A DNA stretch of 64,000 bases from Oscillospiraceae bacterium (GCA_015067615.1 SVMD01000014.1:1-64000), one strand, 5' to 3'; shown: positions 41,897 through 50,581, numbered from the stretch's first letter. Made by a program: numbers and translations. The notes: generated by a model not told the origin, from the letters alone.

Positions 41897-42836
41897 GATC
41901 CATCACTCCCAGTGCATTGTTCCAGAAAATATTATGTACCGTCTTTTCCTCCACGCCCCGGGCCATCAGTGCCTCGGCAAAGGCCGGGAAGCTCTGAACA
42001 CCATGGAAGCCTTCGGGCATATTTTCAATGCCGTCCAGGTCGCCGCCCAGGGCGATATGGGTTCCGCTGGGGTCCAGCTCCAGGAAGTGGAGGATGTGGT
42101 CACAGGCATGGTCCAGGGTGGGCTTTTCGCCGATGAACTCGGCGCACATGTTAAAGCCTGCCACACCATCGGTTTCGCAAATGGCCCGGAACATATCGTC
42201 CGTCAGGTTTCGGCTCACGCCCCAGACGCTGCGGGAATTGGAATGGGTGGCGATGACCGGGCCCTCGGTAATCTTGATCAGATCCCAGAAGCCCTCGTCA
42301 CTGATATGGCTCACGTCAACCAGATAACCAAGACGCTGGGCTTCCCAGACGAATTCCCTGCCCTGGTCCGTCAGGCCGCCGCCGGTGCGGTGGGAGCCCG
42401 TCAGCGGGTTCTGCTCATTCCAGCCCAGGCTTACCACCCGGAAGCCGGTTCTGTACAGCTCTTCCAGCCGGGCAGCATCGTAGTTGATACCAGCGGTGCC
42501 CTCCAGAGTCAGGATGCCGGACATGAGTCCATTCTCCTGATTCTGCAAAATATCCCTGGTGGAGAAAGCCTGACGGATCAGATCAGCATTTTTCTCCATC
42601 TCCGCCAGGATCACAGCCAGCTCCCGTTCGAACACGGTCACGGGAGAAACGCCGCCCCATTTTTCCATGAAAGGCGTGGTAAAGCAGGAGAAGCACTGAG
42701 CATAGCCGCCGTTGACGGCAGCACGCTCCAGGTCAATGTGGAGGTCATTGCGGCGCAGGCTGCCGTGACCGTTCATATCCTTGCCCAGAAGGTTCAGGGC
42801 CGTGTCGCAGTGAAAATCAAAAACAGGAAACTTCAT
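41871..42836 (-). CDS. Membrane-dipeptidase-family protein (peptidase M19)
   Basis: A 321-residue M19 renal-dipeptidase-like enzyme: metal ligands in FDFHCDT, the bridging Glu in LTLEGTAGI, and VDVSHISDEGFWDL and IATHSNSR. GGDLDGI near residue 255 closes the site. It hydrolyses dipeptides, including D-amino-acid-containing ones. It has no signal peptide. It overlaps yraN by 4 bases (ATGA) and the downstream ThrC-like gene by 26, so the group is translated as a unit. Confidence 0.9.
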   Translation of the reverse strand: MKFPVFDFHCDTALNLLGKDMNGHGSLRRNDLHIDLERAAVNGGYAQCFSCFTTPFMEKWGGVSPVTVFERELAVILAEMEKNADLIRQAFSTRDILQNQENGLMSGILTLEGTAGINYDAARLEELYRTGFRVVSLGWNEQNPLTGSHRTGGGLTDQGREFVWEAQRLGYLVDVSHISDEGFWDLIKITEGPVIATHSNSRSVWGVSRNLTDDMFRAICETDGVAGFNMCAEFIGEKPTLDHACDHILHFLELDPSGTHIALGGDLDGIENMPEGFHGVQSFPAFAEALMARGVEEKTVHNIFWNNALGVMDRAVRNHQK

Positions 42837-43198
42837 TGAAACGCATCCTCCATATGCCGGATCTCCGGCCGGGGTGTCGCGGTGCCCGCCGGAGCATAGA
42901 TTTCGATAACGTCAAAACGGGGCTGCAAAGCGGTGGGATTCTGGGCTAAGTACAGACTGGCAGTGGCACGAATCCGGTCCTGCTTGCGCCTGTCCACATA
43001 TTCCATGGCTCTGGCAAAATCGGCGGATTTGCGGAGCTTTACCTCCACAAAGACCAGGTATTTCCGGTCCGAGACGATCAGATCGATCTCGCCGAATTTA
43101 CAGGAATAGCCGGCGGCTTCCACCCTGTACCGCTTTTTCCGCAGATATTCCGCTGCCAGGGCTTCGCCCCAGGCACCGGACAGATTACTTCTTTTCAT
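42833..43198 (-). CDS. yraN: YraN/UPF0102-family endonuclease-like protein
   Basis: A 121-residue protein with the UPF0102 signature: GEALAAEYLRKKRYRVE, GEIDLIVSDRKYLVFVEVKLRK, and YVDRRKQDRI. This is the nuclease-like core (E-x-D and E-x-K). Role unproven, often placed next to rnhB as here. Overlaps rnhB by 14 bases; the ribosome binding site is weak. Confidence 0.93.
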   Translation of the reverse strand: MKRSNLSGAWGEALAAEYLRKKRYRVEAAGYSCKFGEIDLIVSDRKYLVFVEVKLRKSADFARAMEYVDRRKQDRIRATASLYLAQNPTALQPRFDVIEIYAPAGTATPRPEIRHMEDAFQ

Positions 43199-43799
43199 AG
43201 AACTTTTTCAAAAAGCTCTTCCGGTGGACTTCGCTGGCGCCGTGTTCCGTCAGGGCGGCGTAATGGACCTTGGTGCCGTAGCCCTTATGAATTTCAAAAC
43301 CGTACTGGGGATATTTTTCCGCCAGCTTTTCCATGTACATATCTCTTGTGACCTTGGCCAGGACGGAGGCGGCGGCGATATTGGCGCTACGGCTGTCGCC
43401 CTTAACCACGGTCATAACAGGCAGCCCAAAATCTTTCTCCCGGTTGCCGTCAATGAGGGCGAAATTGGCCTTACCCTCCAGCTGGTCGATGGCCCGCTGC
43501 ATGGCAAGGAAGGTAGCCTGCAAAATGTTGATCTCGTCGATCTCCTGCTCACTGGCAAAGGCGATGCCGTAGGCAATGGCCTGCTCCTTGATGATAGGGA
43601 ACAGCTCCCGGCGCTTCTTGTCGGTGAGCTTCTTGCTGTCGTTCAGTCCGGGAATTTCCAGATGGTCCGGCAGGATCACGGCGGCGGCACAGACGGGTCC
43701 GGCCAGAGGTCCCCTGCCTGCCTCGTCCACGCCGCAGATGGCGGTGATGCCCTGGGCAGCGAGCCCCTCTTCAATTTCCCACATGTTGATCTTGTCCAT
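43185..43799 (-). CDS. rnhB: Ribonuclease HII
   Basis: A 204-residue RNase HII: GVDEAGRGPLAGPV carries the first catalytic Asp-Glu, then DSKKLTDKKR, ALIDGN and DSRSANIAAASVLAKVTRD. It removes ribonucleotides from DNA. Start ATG follows GGAGGAAT one base after the rbgA stop. Confidence 0.96.
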   Translation of the reverse strand: MDKINMWEIEEGLAAQGITAICGVDEAGRGPLAGPVCAAAVILPDHLEIPGLNDSKKLTDKKRRELFPIIKEQAIAYGIAFASEQEIDEINILQATFLAMQRAIDQLEGKANFALIDGNREKDFGLPVMTVVKGDSRSANIAAASVLAKVTRDMYMEKLAEKYPQYGFEIHKGYGTKVHYAALTEHGASEVHRKSFLKKFYEKK

Positions 43800-43800
43800 C

Positions 43801-44667
43801 TTATTCCTCCTCGGGCATTTCCAGGGTGAATTTGCCCAGCTTGCCGCTGCGGAACTCGTCCATCAGAACCTTTGCCATCCGCTCCATATTCACTTCAGCC
43901 CGGGCCATCAGATAGCCCCGGTTCCGTCCGGCCATTTCCAGCAGCTCCCAGCCGGGGGTACCCACAGGGGCCTCCACCTTGTACCGTTCCTTCAGGGTTT
44001 CCGGATAGAACTTATTCAGAAGCTCCATCAGACGGCTGGAAAGCTCCTCGATATCGATGACGCCTTCCTTCACCGCTCCGGTATAGGCCAGCATCATGCC
44101 GACCTCCGGGTCCTCAAACTTGGGCCACAGAATACCGGGGGTGTCCAGCAGCTGCAAGGTGGAATCCACGGTGACCCACTGCTTGCCCCGGGTTACGCCG
44201 GGACGGTTCTCCGCCTTGGCGCCCTTGCGGCCGGAGATCTGGTTGATGATGGTGGACTTGCCCACATTGGGAATGCCCACGATCATCACCCGCAGGGGCC
44301 GGTTCATTCCCCTGGCCGCATCTCTTGCCAGCTTGTCAGCGCAGGCAGCCCGGGCGGCAGGATTGAATTCCGCAATGCCCTTCTTGGTCTTGCAGTCGGT
44401 GGCGATGACCGCCATACCCTTTTTCTTAAAATACTCTTTCCACTTCTTTGTGGCATTGGGGTCCGCCAGGTCCATCCGGTTTAACACGATGATCCGGGGC
44501 TTGGTGCCGCAGATGCTGTCAATATCCGGGTTCCGGCTGGATACCGGGATCCGGGCATCCACAATTTCACAGACCGCATCCACCTGCTTTAAGTCCGCTT
44601 CGATCTGACGCCGGGTCTTGGTCATGTGGCCGGGATACCACTGAATGTTCATCTTCTCTCGTTCCAT
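43801..44667 (-). CDS. rbgA: Ribosome biogenesis GTPase YlqF/RbgA
   Basis: A 288-residue circularly permuted GTPase: DARIPVSSRNPDI first, G4 NRMDLAD before G1 GIPNVGKSTI and G3 LLDTPGILWP. N-terminal IQWYPGHMTK is family-typical. It assembles the 50S subunit late steps. The ATG at 44667 directly follows the lepB stop (TAGATG); an internal ATG at residue 6 matches the conserved N-terminus equally well. Confidence 0.94.
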   Translation of the reverse strand: MEREKMNIQWYPGHMTKTRRQIEADLKQVDAVCEIVDARIPVSSRNPDIDSICGTKPRIIVLNRMDLADPNATKKWKEYFKKKGMAVIATDCKTKKGIAEFNPAARAACADKLARDAARGMNRPLRVMIVGIPNVGKSTIINQISGRKGAKAENRPGVTRGKQWVTVDSTLQLLDTPGILWPKFEDPEVGMMLAYTGAVKEGVIDIEELSSRLMELLNKFYPETLKERYKVEAPVGTPGWELLEMAGRNRGYLMARAEVNMERMAKVLMDEFRSGKLGKFTLEMPEEE

Positions 44668-45267
44668 CTATTCAATAACTCCAATTCTTTCGAAGTCGAT
44701 TTTCTGCTGATCTCTGTTGGTTCCGGGTACCATCAGGAAAATGGCCTTTCCCAGGATCTCCCGGGTATCCACCAGACCGATATCGGTGTAGCGGCTGTCC
44801 TTGGAGATCCCCCGGTTGTCGCCCAGGGCAAAGACGCAGCCTTCCTCCACCACCAGGGGAAACTGCACGCCGCCCCGGGTGGTTGTGGGGGCGTTGATGT
44901 AATCCTCCTGGAGGGCTAATCCGTCCACATAGACGATGCCGTTGTCAAAATCGATGTCCACTGTCTGTCCTTCCGTGGCGATGACCCGCTTGACGAAGGC
45001 CGCACCGTTGTCGAAGGAATCCTTGCTGACCACGATGATATCTCCGTATTTCGGTTCCTGATAGAAGGTATTGCTGAGCAGCAGCAGGTAATCGCCGTCC
45101 AGCAGGGTCATATTCATGGAGGTGCCGGATACTACCACGACACGAAATACCAGCAGCAGTACCACCATCATAGCCGACAGCAGATAGACAATATCATGCA
45201 GATACAGCGTCAGGGCCTGATGCAGCGGCACCTTCTGCTCCTGCTTCGGATTCTGTTCCGGTTCCAT
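44668..45267 (-). CDS. lepB: Type I signal peptidase
   Basis: A 199-residue signal peptidase with one N-terminal transmembrane helix (about residues 20-45), the serine in SGTSMNMTL, and the lysine in AFVKRVIATEGQTVDI, plus LGDNRGISKDSR. The position-after-Ser residue is Asn where Met-x-Pro is common (SMxPT), a mild deviation. It removes signal peptides at the outer membrane face. Start at 45267 is set by a GGGAGGG box; the frame extends upstream without support. Confidence 0.93.
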   Translation of the reverse strand: MEPEQNPKQEQKVPLHQALTLYLHDIVYLLSAMMVVLLLVFRVVVVSGTSMNMTLLDGDYLLLLSNTFYQEPKYGDIIVVSKDSFDNGAAFVKRVIATEGQTVDIDFDNGIVYVDGLALQEDYINAPTTTRGGVQFPLVVEEGCVFALGDNRGISKDSRYTDIGLVDTREILGKAIFLMVPGTNRDQQKIDFERIGVIE

Positions 45268-45385
45268 GGCGATCCCTCCCCTCTTAAGTATTGATAAAAA
45301 TCCGTATTTTATATTGTAGCACATGGAAGTTTCTTTTTCCATAGCTAAGTTTTCCCAAAGCTTAAAGAATTTGTTAAGGAAACAT

Positions 45386-45415
45386 AAAAAGAGAGGGCCA
45401 AAGCCCTCTCTTTTT
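45386..45415 (-). terminator. Terminator of rplS
   Basis: AAAAAGAGAGGGC pairs with GCCCTCTCTTTTT around a 4-base loop, so it can act in both directions. It separates rplS from lepB. Confidence 0.88.
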
Positions 45416-45428
45416 ACGGTTGAGTAAA

Positions 45429-45770
45429 TTACACTCTCTCCTTGATCTTGGCTGCCTTGCCCATGCGGTCACGCAGGTAGTACAGCTTTGCACGACGGAC
45501 CTTGCCCTTGCGGACGGTCTCGATCATAGCAACGTTGGGAGAATGCAGGGGGAAGACCTTCTCGCAGCCGACGCCGTAGGAAATACGACGGACGGTGATG
45601 GTCTCGTTGATGCCGCCGTGCTTACGGGCAATGACGGTACCCTCGAAAACCTGGATACGCTCGCGGGAGCCTTCCTTGATGCGCACATGAACACGGACGG
45701 TGTCGCCGACGTTAGCCTCGGGCAGGGTCTCCTTCATGTACTGGCTGTTCAGAGCCTTGACTAAATCCAT
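45429..45770 (-). CDS. rplS: 50S ribosomal protein L19
   Basis: A 113-residue L19: [52 protein letters not shown] and a C-terminal [20 protein letters not shown]. Stand-alone gene here, with AAGGAGG and its own promoter and leader. Confidence 0.97.
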   Translation of the reverse strand: MDLVKALNSQYMKETLPEANVGDTVRVHVRIKEGSRERIQVFEGTVIARKHGGINETITVRRISYGVGCEKVFPLHSPNVAMIETVRKGKVRRAKLYYLRDRMGKAAKIKERV

Positions 45771-45848
45771 TTTAATGTCCTCCTTAAGTTTTAGGCGTTC
45801 ATAAACACGTTTCGTGCCAGAGGACTCACCTTGATTTCAGACCGATTT

Positions 45849-45877
45849 AGTTTAGCACACGGAACAGGAAAAATCAA
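45849..45877 (-). promoter_or_regulatory. Promoter and leader of rplS
   Basis: On the minus strand TTGATT (45872-45877) and TAAACT (45849-45854) are 17 bases apart. The leader of about 70 bases contains a short CACG-AAA-CGTG hairpin near 45810. A ribosomal-protein leader controlling L19 is possible, but I cannot confirm the known L19 leader fold by eye. Confidence 0.6.
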
Positions 45878-45929
45878 GTGTTATTTTGCAGAAAAGGAAA
45901 GTTTTTTTCGGAATTTTCCAGGCGATTTC

Positions 45930-47351
45930 TTACAGGTTATAATATCTGTCAAATTCCGCTGGATTGGGGATTTTAGAAAGCTCAATGCACTCAGCCCGCT
46001 TATTCTTAATGAAGTTCTGAATCAGAATTTCCGGGAACACGCCACCCTTGGTGAGGTAGTCGTGGTCGGCTTCCAGGGCGTCCAGCGCCTGTTCCAGGCA
46101 GGTGGGCAGGCTCTTCAGCTTCTTCTTCTCCTCCTCCGGCAGGTTAAACAGGTTCATATCGTAGGGACCCCAGCCGTTTTCATGAGGATCAATCTGATTC
46201 TGGATGCCGTCGATACCTGCCATCAGGATGGCGGCATAGCAGAAATAGGGATTGCAGGTGGCATCAGGATTGCGAAGCTCAAAGCGGCGCTCCTTGGGAG
46301 TCTTAGCATAGGCAGGAATGCGGATGACCGCGGAGCGGTTGGAAGTGGCATAACCAACGGTCACAGGCGCCTCAAAGCCCGGCACCAGACGCTTGAAGGA
46401 GTTGGTGGAGGGATTGGTGATGGCGCACAGGGATGCGATGTGCTTTAAGAGGCCGCCCATGAACCAGTGTGCTTCCCTGCTCAGGTGGGAGTATCCGTTG
46501 TCGTCGGAGAAAACGGGCTCGCCGTCCTTCAGCAGGAGCATGTGGACGTGCATACCGCTGCCTGCCTCGCCGTAGACCGGTTTGGGCATCAGGGTGGCGC
46601 TGTAACCGTGCTTCAGAGCGGTGTTGCGGATGATATACTTGATCATCATAGAGGCGTCGGCCATGACAGACATCTGGCCCAGCTTGGGCTCGATTTCAAA
46701 CTGACCGGCGGCGCCCACCTCGGGATGATGGTACTTGACAGGGATTCCTGCCTGCTCCATCAGCAGAACCATCTCGCTGCGGCACTCGTAGGTGGGGTCA
46801 AAGGGTTTTGCAATGTGGTAATTTTTCTGTTTGGGCACCACAACACCCTGTCCTTCGGTGTAGGAGTTCCAGTGGGCCTGGGCATAATCCAGGTGCATGC
46901 CGATGGCATTGGGCCGGATTTCCCAGCCTGCCTGGTCGAAGAGGTAGAATTCAAATTCCGGCAGGATCAGCATGGTGTCTGCGATGCCGGAGGAACGCAT
47001 ATATTCTTCCGCAGCCAGCACGATATTCCGGGGATACTGGGCCAGGGGCCGGTTCTGGGGATGATCAATGATCATGGCATTGCCGGTCATGGACAATGTG
47101 GGGATCTGGCAGAAGGGATCGATGACAGCGGTATTGGGATCGGGGATGAACACCATGTCACTCTTTTCCACCACAGCGTAGCCATAGTTGGAGGCGTCAA
47201 AGCCCACGCCGTCGCGCATGATATCCTCGCCGAAATCCGCGGCGGGAATGGTCACATGGCGGAACTGGCCGTTGATATCGACCATCTTGAAATCCACCAT
47301 CTGAATTCCGTTATCCCGGATCATGGAAATAACATCCTGTACGGTTTTCAT
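45930..47351 (-). CDS. glnA: Glutamine synthetase, type I
   Basis: A 473-residue GSI: beta-grasp domain at the N-terminus, then EFEFYLFD (metal-ligand Glu), GSGMHVHMLLLKDG, NPSTNSFKRLVPGFEAPV, and RRFELRNPDATCNPYF. It makes glutamine from glutamate, ammonia and ATP. The position of the adenylylated tyrosine (NLYDLP in enterics) reads NLFNLPEEE, so control by adenylylation is not expected. It has its own promoter and a GAGGAG box, and is divergent to the M13 peptidase gene. Confidence 0.95.
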   Translation of the reverse strand: MKTVQDVISMIRDNGIQMVDFKMVDINGQFRHVTIPAADFGEDIMRDGVGFDASNYGYAVVEKSDMVFIPDPNTAVIDPFCQIPTLSMTGNAMIIDHPQNRPLAQYPRNIVLAAEEYMRSSGIADTMLILPEFEFYLFDQAGWEIRPNAIGMHLDYAQAHWNSYTEGQGVVVPKQKNYHIAKPFDPTYECRSEMVLLMEQAGIPVKYHHPEVGAAGQFEIEPKLGQMSVMADASMMIKYIIRNTALKHGYSATLMPKPVYGEAGSGMHVHMLLLKDGEPVFSDDNGYSHLSREAHWFMGGLLKHIASLCAITNPSTNSFKRLVPGFEAPVTVGYATSNRSAVIRIPAYAKTPKERRFELRNPDATCNPYFCYAAILMAGIDGIQNQIDPHENGWGPYDMNLFNLPEEEKKKLKSLPTCLEQALDALEADHDYLTKGGVFPEILIQNFIKNKRAECIELSKIPNPAEFDRYYNL

Positions 47352-47402
47352 ATTCAGATAACTCCTCTCAATATCTTTAATTTGCGGGAAGTTTACAAAA
47401 AT

Positions 47403-47431
47403 ATTATATGATGGATCCAGGTGATAGTCAA
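47403..47431 (-). promoter_or_regulatory. Strong promoter of glnA
   Basis: On the minus strand TTGACT (47426-47431) and a perfect TATAAT (47403-47408) are 17 bases apart. About 50 bases of leader precede the start codon. Confidence 0.85.
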
Positions 47432-47469
47432 TGAATTATCCTGAAACCCGGCACAAATTCACCTTTCTA

Positions 47470-47498
47470 TTTACAAGCACAAATTACTGTGATATAAA
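47470..47498 (+). promoter_or_regulatory. Promoter of the M13 peptidase gene
   Basis: TTTACA (47470-47475) and TATAAA (47493-47498), 17 bases apart, about 36 bases before the ATG. Confidence 0.75.
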
Positions 47499-47533
47499 AT
47501 ACATGATTATTATTACACAAAAAGGAGATAATC

Positions 47534-49432
47534 ATGGAAACTGTTCGAATTCAGGATGATCTGTATACCTACGTGAACCAGGCAACCCTGGACCAGCTGG
47601 TGATTCCCGATGATATGCCCATGGCAGGCGGTTTTGCTGCTCTCAGCACCGATGTGGAAAAGCTTATGATCGGTGAACTGAATACCATGTGCGCCGAAGG
47701 AGCCTACCCCAATGAGCATCTGGCCAGAGCCTGCAAGCTCTATGCCCTGGCCAAGGATGTGAAGAGGAAGAAAAAGCACGGCATCAAGCCCGCCCTGAAG
47801 CATCTGGCAGTTCTGAAGAAGATCGCCACCCTGCGCAGCTACAACCTCCACGCCAGTGAGCTGCTGCTGAAGGGCATCGCCATGCCCATTCAGATCGCAG
47901 TGGAGCCCAACATGAAGGACACCACCCATCACTGCGTGATGGTCCAGGGTCCCAGCGTCATTCTGCCCGATGCCTCCTACTACGCCGAGGGCCGTGAGCA
48001 GCAGAAAGAGATGCTGCTGAACCTGTGGACAGGCTTTGCAAAGCAGGTGCTGGCTATCGCCGGTCACAGTGAAGAGGAAATCGAAAATCTGCTCAAGGAT
48101 ACCCTGGCCTTCGATGCCGTCCTGGCAAAGCATGTCAAGACCCGGGAGGAATGGTCCGAGTACACCAAGATGTACAACCCCATGAGAACCGGCAGAGTGG
48201 CCGGCATGGTCAAGCCCCTGAACCTGAAGAAGCTTCTGACCGACCTGTTCGGCTTTGTTCCCGAGGAAATCATCGTGGCAGAGCCCAGATATTTCAAGAA
48301 CTTCAAGGAAGTGTTCAATGCTGACACCTTTGAGATGTACAAGAACTGGGCCTATGTGGTCACGCTGATGGACAGCTGCTCCCTGCTTTCCGAGGAGCTG
48401 CGTGACCTGGGCGGCGGCTTCCGCAGAGCCATGTCCGGCATCGCTGCCAATTCCGTTCCTGAGAAGTTTGCCTATCAGCTGGTGTCTTCCATGTACAGCG
48501 AGCCCATCGGCCTATACTACGGCGAAAAGTACTTCGGCGAGGAAGCCAAGAAGGACATTACCGAAATCGTCAAGCAGATCGTAGCCACCTATCAGAAGCG
48601 TATCGCCACCAACGATATCCTGGAGCAGGCCACCAAGGACAAGGCCATCCTGAAGCTGTCCACCATGGGCCTGAAGCTGGCCTATCCCGACCGTGTGGAA
48701 GATATCTACAGCAAGCTGGTGTTCGATGAGAAGAAGTCCCTGTTCGACATCGTCGCCTCTCTGAGAAAGATCCGTATGGAGGACAACTTCGCAAAGCTTA
48801 ACAAGGAAGTGGACCGCAGCCACTGGGCAATGCCCGGCCACATGGTCAACGCCTGCTATGATCCCTTTGTCAACGACATCACCTTCCCTGCCGCCATTCT
48901 GCAGCCTCCCTTCTACTCCATCCATCAGACCAGAAGCGAGAATCTGGGCGGCATCGGCGCAGTCATCGGCCACGAGATCTCCCACGCCTTCGACTCCAAC
49001 GGCGCCAAGTGCGACGAGCTGGGCAACCTGAACAACTGGTGGACCAAGGCTGACGAGCGGAAGTTCAACAAGAAGGTCAATGCCATGATCAAGCAGTTTG
49101 ACGGCATCGAACTGCCCTGGGGCACCGTAAACGGCAAGTTCACCGTCAGCGAAAATATCGCCGACAACGGCGGTATGGCTGTTACTCTGGATATCATGTC
49201 CAGCTCCGAGGGTGTATCCTTTGAGGAGTACTTCGCCAACTGGGCGAAGGTCTGGTGCCAGAAGGCAAAGCCCGAATACCAGGCTCTGCTCCTGCAGGTG
49301 GATGTCCACGGTCCCAACTACCTCCGGGCCAACATGCCTCCCAGAAATTTCCCTGAGTGGTACGAAACCTTCAAGGTGAAGAAGTCCGACGGTATGTACC
49401 TGGCACCCTCCAAGCGCGTGGTCATCTGGTAA
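47534..49432 (+). CDS. M13-family zinc metallopeptidase (neprilysin/PepO type)
   Basis: A 632-residue M13 peptidase. The helical N-terminal half carries substrate-enclosing loops. The C-terminal half has the zinc motif GHEISHAFD (HExxH, about residue 480), the third ligand and neighbours in ENIADNGG, and the C-terminal RANMPPRNFPEWYETF. There is no signal peptide or transmembrane helix, unlike human neprilysin, so it acts in the cytoplasm on peptides, like lactococcal PepO. AAAGGAG box, own promoter, own terminator. Confidence 0.93.
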   Translation: METVRIQDDLYTYVNQATLDQLVIPDDMPMAGGFAALSTDVEKLMIGELNTMCAEGAYPNEHLARACKLYALAKDVKRKKKHGIKPALKHLAVLKKIATLRSYNLHASELLLKGIAMPIQIAVEPNMKDTTHHCVMVQGPSVILPDASYYAEGREQQKEMLLNLWTGFAKQVLAIAGHSEEEIENLLKDTLAFDAVLAKHVKTREEWSEYTKMYNPMRTGRVAGMVKPLNLKKLLTDLFGFVPEEIIVAEPRYFKNFKEVFNADTFEMYKNWAYVVTLMDSCSLLSEELRDLGGGFRRAMSGIAANSVPEKFAYQLVSSMYSEPIGLYYGEKYFGEEAKKDITEIVKQIVATYQKRIATNDILEQATKDKAILKLSTMGLKLAYPDRVEDIYSKLVFDEKKSLFDIVASLRKIRMEDNFAKLNKEVDRSHWAMPGHMVNACYDPFVNDITFPAAILQPPFYSIHQTRSENLGGIGAVIGHEISHAFDSNGAKCDELGNLNNWWTKADERKFNKKVNAMIKQFDGIELPWGTVNGKFTVSENIADNGGMAVTLDIMSSSEGVSFEEYFANWAKVWCQKAKPEYQALLLQVDVHGPNYLRANMPPRNFPEWYETFKVKKSDGMYLAPSKRVVIW

Positions 49433-49450
49433 TTACACGGTATCTGAATA

Positions 49451-49488
49451 AAGCAAAGGGAAGCTCCGGATGGGGCTTCCCTTTGCTT
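49451..49488 (+). terminator. Terminator of the M13 peptidase gene
   Basis: A 14-base perfect stem (49451-49464 with 49475-49488) and a 10-base loop, followed by TATGTTGTC, only weakly T-rich. Confidence 0.75.
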
Positions 49489-49533
49489 ATGTTGTCCTCG
49501 GGTGCAGTGTGTCGAGAGTCTTTCCTGCTCGGG

Positions 49534-49700
49534 TGGTCCGAGTGTCGAGATTCGGTTGCATTTTCTCCTTCGGAGAAAATTAAGGTGTTGATGCCGTCGA
49601 GCCGGCATCAAGCAACAGTCCACCGGACTGTTGCATTTAAATGTTCGAATCTCGACACAAAATAAATAATGGGAAGTACCAGAAGGTACTTCCCATTATT
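49534..49700 (-). repeat. Multi-hairpin element, copy 1, beside tRNA-Pro
   Basis: A compact structured stretch between tRNA-Pro copy 1 and a displaced copy of that tRNA's 3' end. From right to left: a 16-base terminator-like stem (49665-49680 with 49685-49700) directly after the encoded CCA, an outer 13-base inverted repeat (49542-49554 with 49646-49658), and three hairpins inside it (49560-49580, 49588-49611, 49612-49634). The outer left arm at 49534-49554 repeats the last 21 bases of the tRNA gene exactly, CCA included. I know no named RNA with this layout. Confidence 0.75.
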
Positions 49701-49777
49701 TGGTCCGAGTGTCGAGATTCGAACTCGAGGCCTCTTGAACCCCATTCAAGCGCGATACCAAACTTCGCCACACCCGG
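49701..49777 (-). tRNA. tRNA-Pro (anticodon GGG), copy 1, CCA encoded
   Basis: On the minus strand the sequence folds as a complete cloverleaf: acceptor CCGGGTG with CACTCGG, D-arm GCGA/TCGC, anticodon stem CTTGA/TCAAG around ATGGGGT (anticodon GGG), and T-arm TCGAG-TTCGAAT-CTCGA, then discriminator A and CCA. It reads CCC and CCU. A 16-base hairpin terminator follows immediately. The remaining part of the gene-poor stretch 49433-49904 shows no coding capacity. Confidence 0.95.
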
Positions 49778-49904
49778 ATATTTGCTTGTCCTCAGCGGAC
49801 TTGCATATATTAGCACAGAGCTTCTAAAAAATCAAGCCCTATTTTTATCTTTTTTCATTTTCTTTTTTGAGGAGCAGCGCCATGGTATTCCATGGCGCTG
49901 TCAG

Positions 49905-50237
49905 TTACTTCTTAAAACTTAAAATCAGGATAAATTCGCCGTCTTCATAGGGGATCCGGTAGATTCCGGTCTGTTCTCCCCCATCGGGCCGGGTTTCCCG
50001 CCTGAACTCCACGTTACCCTTTCTGTCCCGGGTCAGGACCATGGTGTTGTATTCCACCTGGTCACCGTCCCGGTATTCTTCGTAGATGGTCACTGTAGGC
50101 TCATCTCCCGGGATTGTGAGCCGGATAGTTCCTTTTGCTCCCACGCCCCAGCCACCCAAATCTCCGGTGAGATCCACGCTGTCGGCGTAATACCACTCCC
50201 CTGAGCCAAAGCCGGTACCCAGTACATCCTTTATCAT
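49905..50237 (-). CDS. Small protein of unknown function, partner of the XRE regulator
   Basis: A 110-residue protein starting at an ATG that overlaps the stop of the XRE-type gene (ATGA), so it is translated by coupling. It is beta-rich and Gly/Asp-rich (VLGTGFGSGEWYYADSVDLTGDLGGW..., then EEYRDGDQVEYNTMVLT), without signal peptide or membrane helix. I do not recognise the family. Position between two tRNA-Pro copies is unusual. Confidence 0.7.
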   Translation of the reverse strand: MIKDVLGTGFGSGEWYYADSVDLTGDLGGWGVGAKGTIRLTIPGDEPTVTIYEEYRDGDQVEYNTMVLTRDRKGNVEFRRETRPDGGEQTGIYRIPYEDGEFILILSFKK

Positions 50238-50581
50238 AATACCCATAAAACAATGCCCAGGCTGAAATTGTCCAGCCATCTGAACAGAATAGAACTCCCG
50301 ATCAAAAGGACAGCAATACTCAGAAGAAAGGAGCAGAGCTTCTTCATCCGTTCCTGCTGCTTTTCCATCTGCCGCCGCAGCTCCATATCCTCCCGCAGAA
50401 GATCATCCAGACTTACCTGATACAGGTCACTGAGCTTTACCACACTGGCCAGGTCCGGAAGGGTTCTGTCATTTTCCCAGTTGGAAAGGCTCTGGCGTGT
50501 GACGCCGATCTGCCTGATCACCTGCTCCTGGGTCAGATCTGCCCTGATTCGGGCCTGTTTGAGTCTCTCGCCGAATTTCAT
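50234..50581 (-). CDS. XRE-family helix-turn-helix protein with a C-terminal membrane helix
   Basis: A 115-residue protein. Residues 1-60 form an XRE/Cro-type domain (FGERLKQARIRADLTQEQVIRQIGVTRQSLSNWENDRTLPD, LYQVSLDDLLRED). A charged coiled-coil-like linker follows (about 65-82), then hydrophobic segments near 84-112 that look like one or two membrane helices. The regulator is therefore probably membrane-bound. It has a GGCGAG ribosome binding site and is coupled to the small gene downstream. No terminator follows that gene before the tRNA. Confidence 0.88.
   Translation of the reverse strand: MKFGERLKQARIRADLTQEQVIRQIGVTRQSLSNWENDRTLPDLASVVKLSDLYQVSLDDLLREDMELRRQMEKQQERMKKLCSFLLSIAVLLIGSSILFRWLDNFSLGIVLWVL

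Noticed and set aside
49357-49922. Short plus-strand frames across tRNA-Pro copy 1
   Set aside because: They translate the tRNA antisense strand and hairpins (giving peptides with ECRDSNSRPLEP), a common artefact near tRNA genes.
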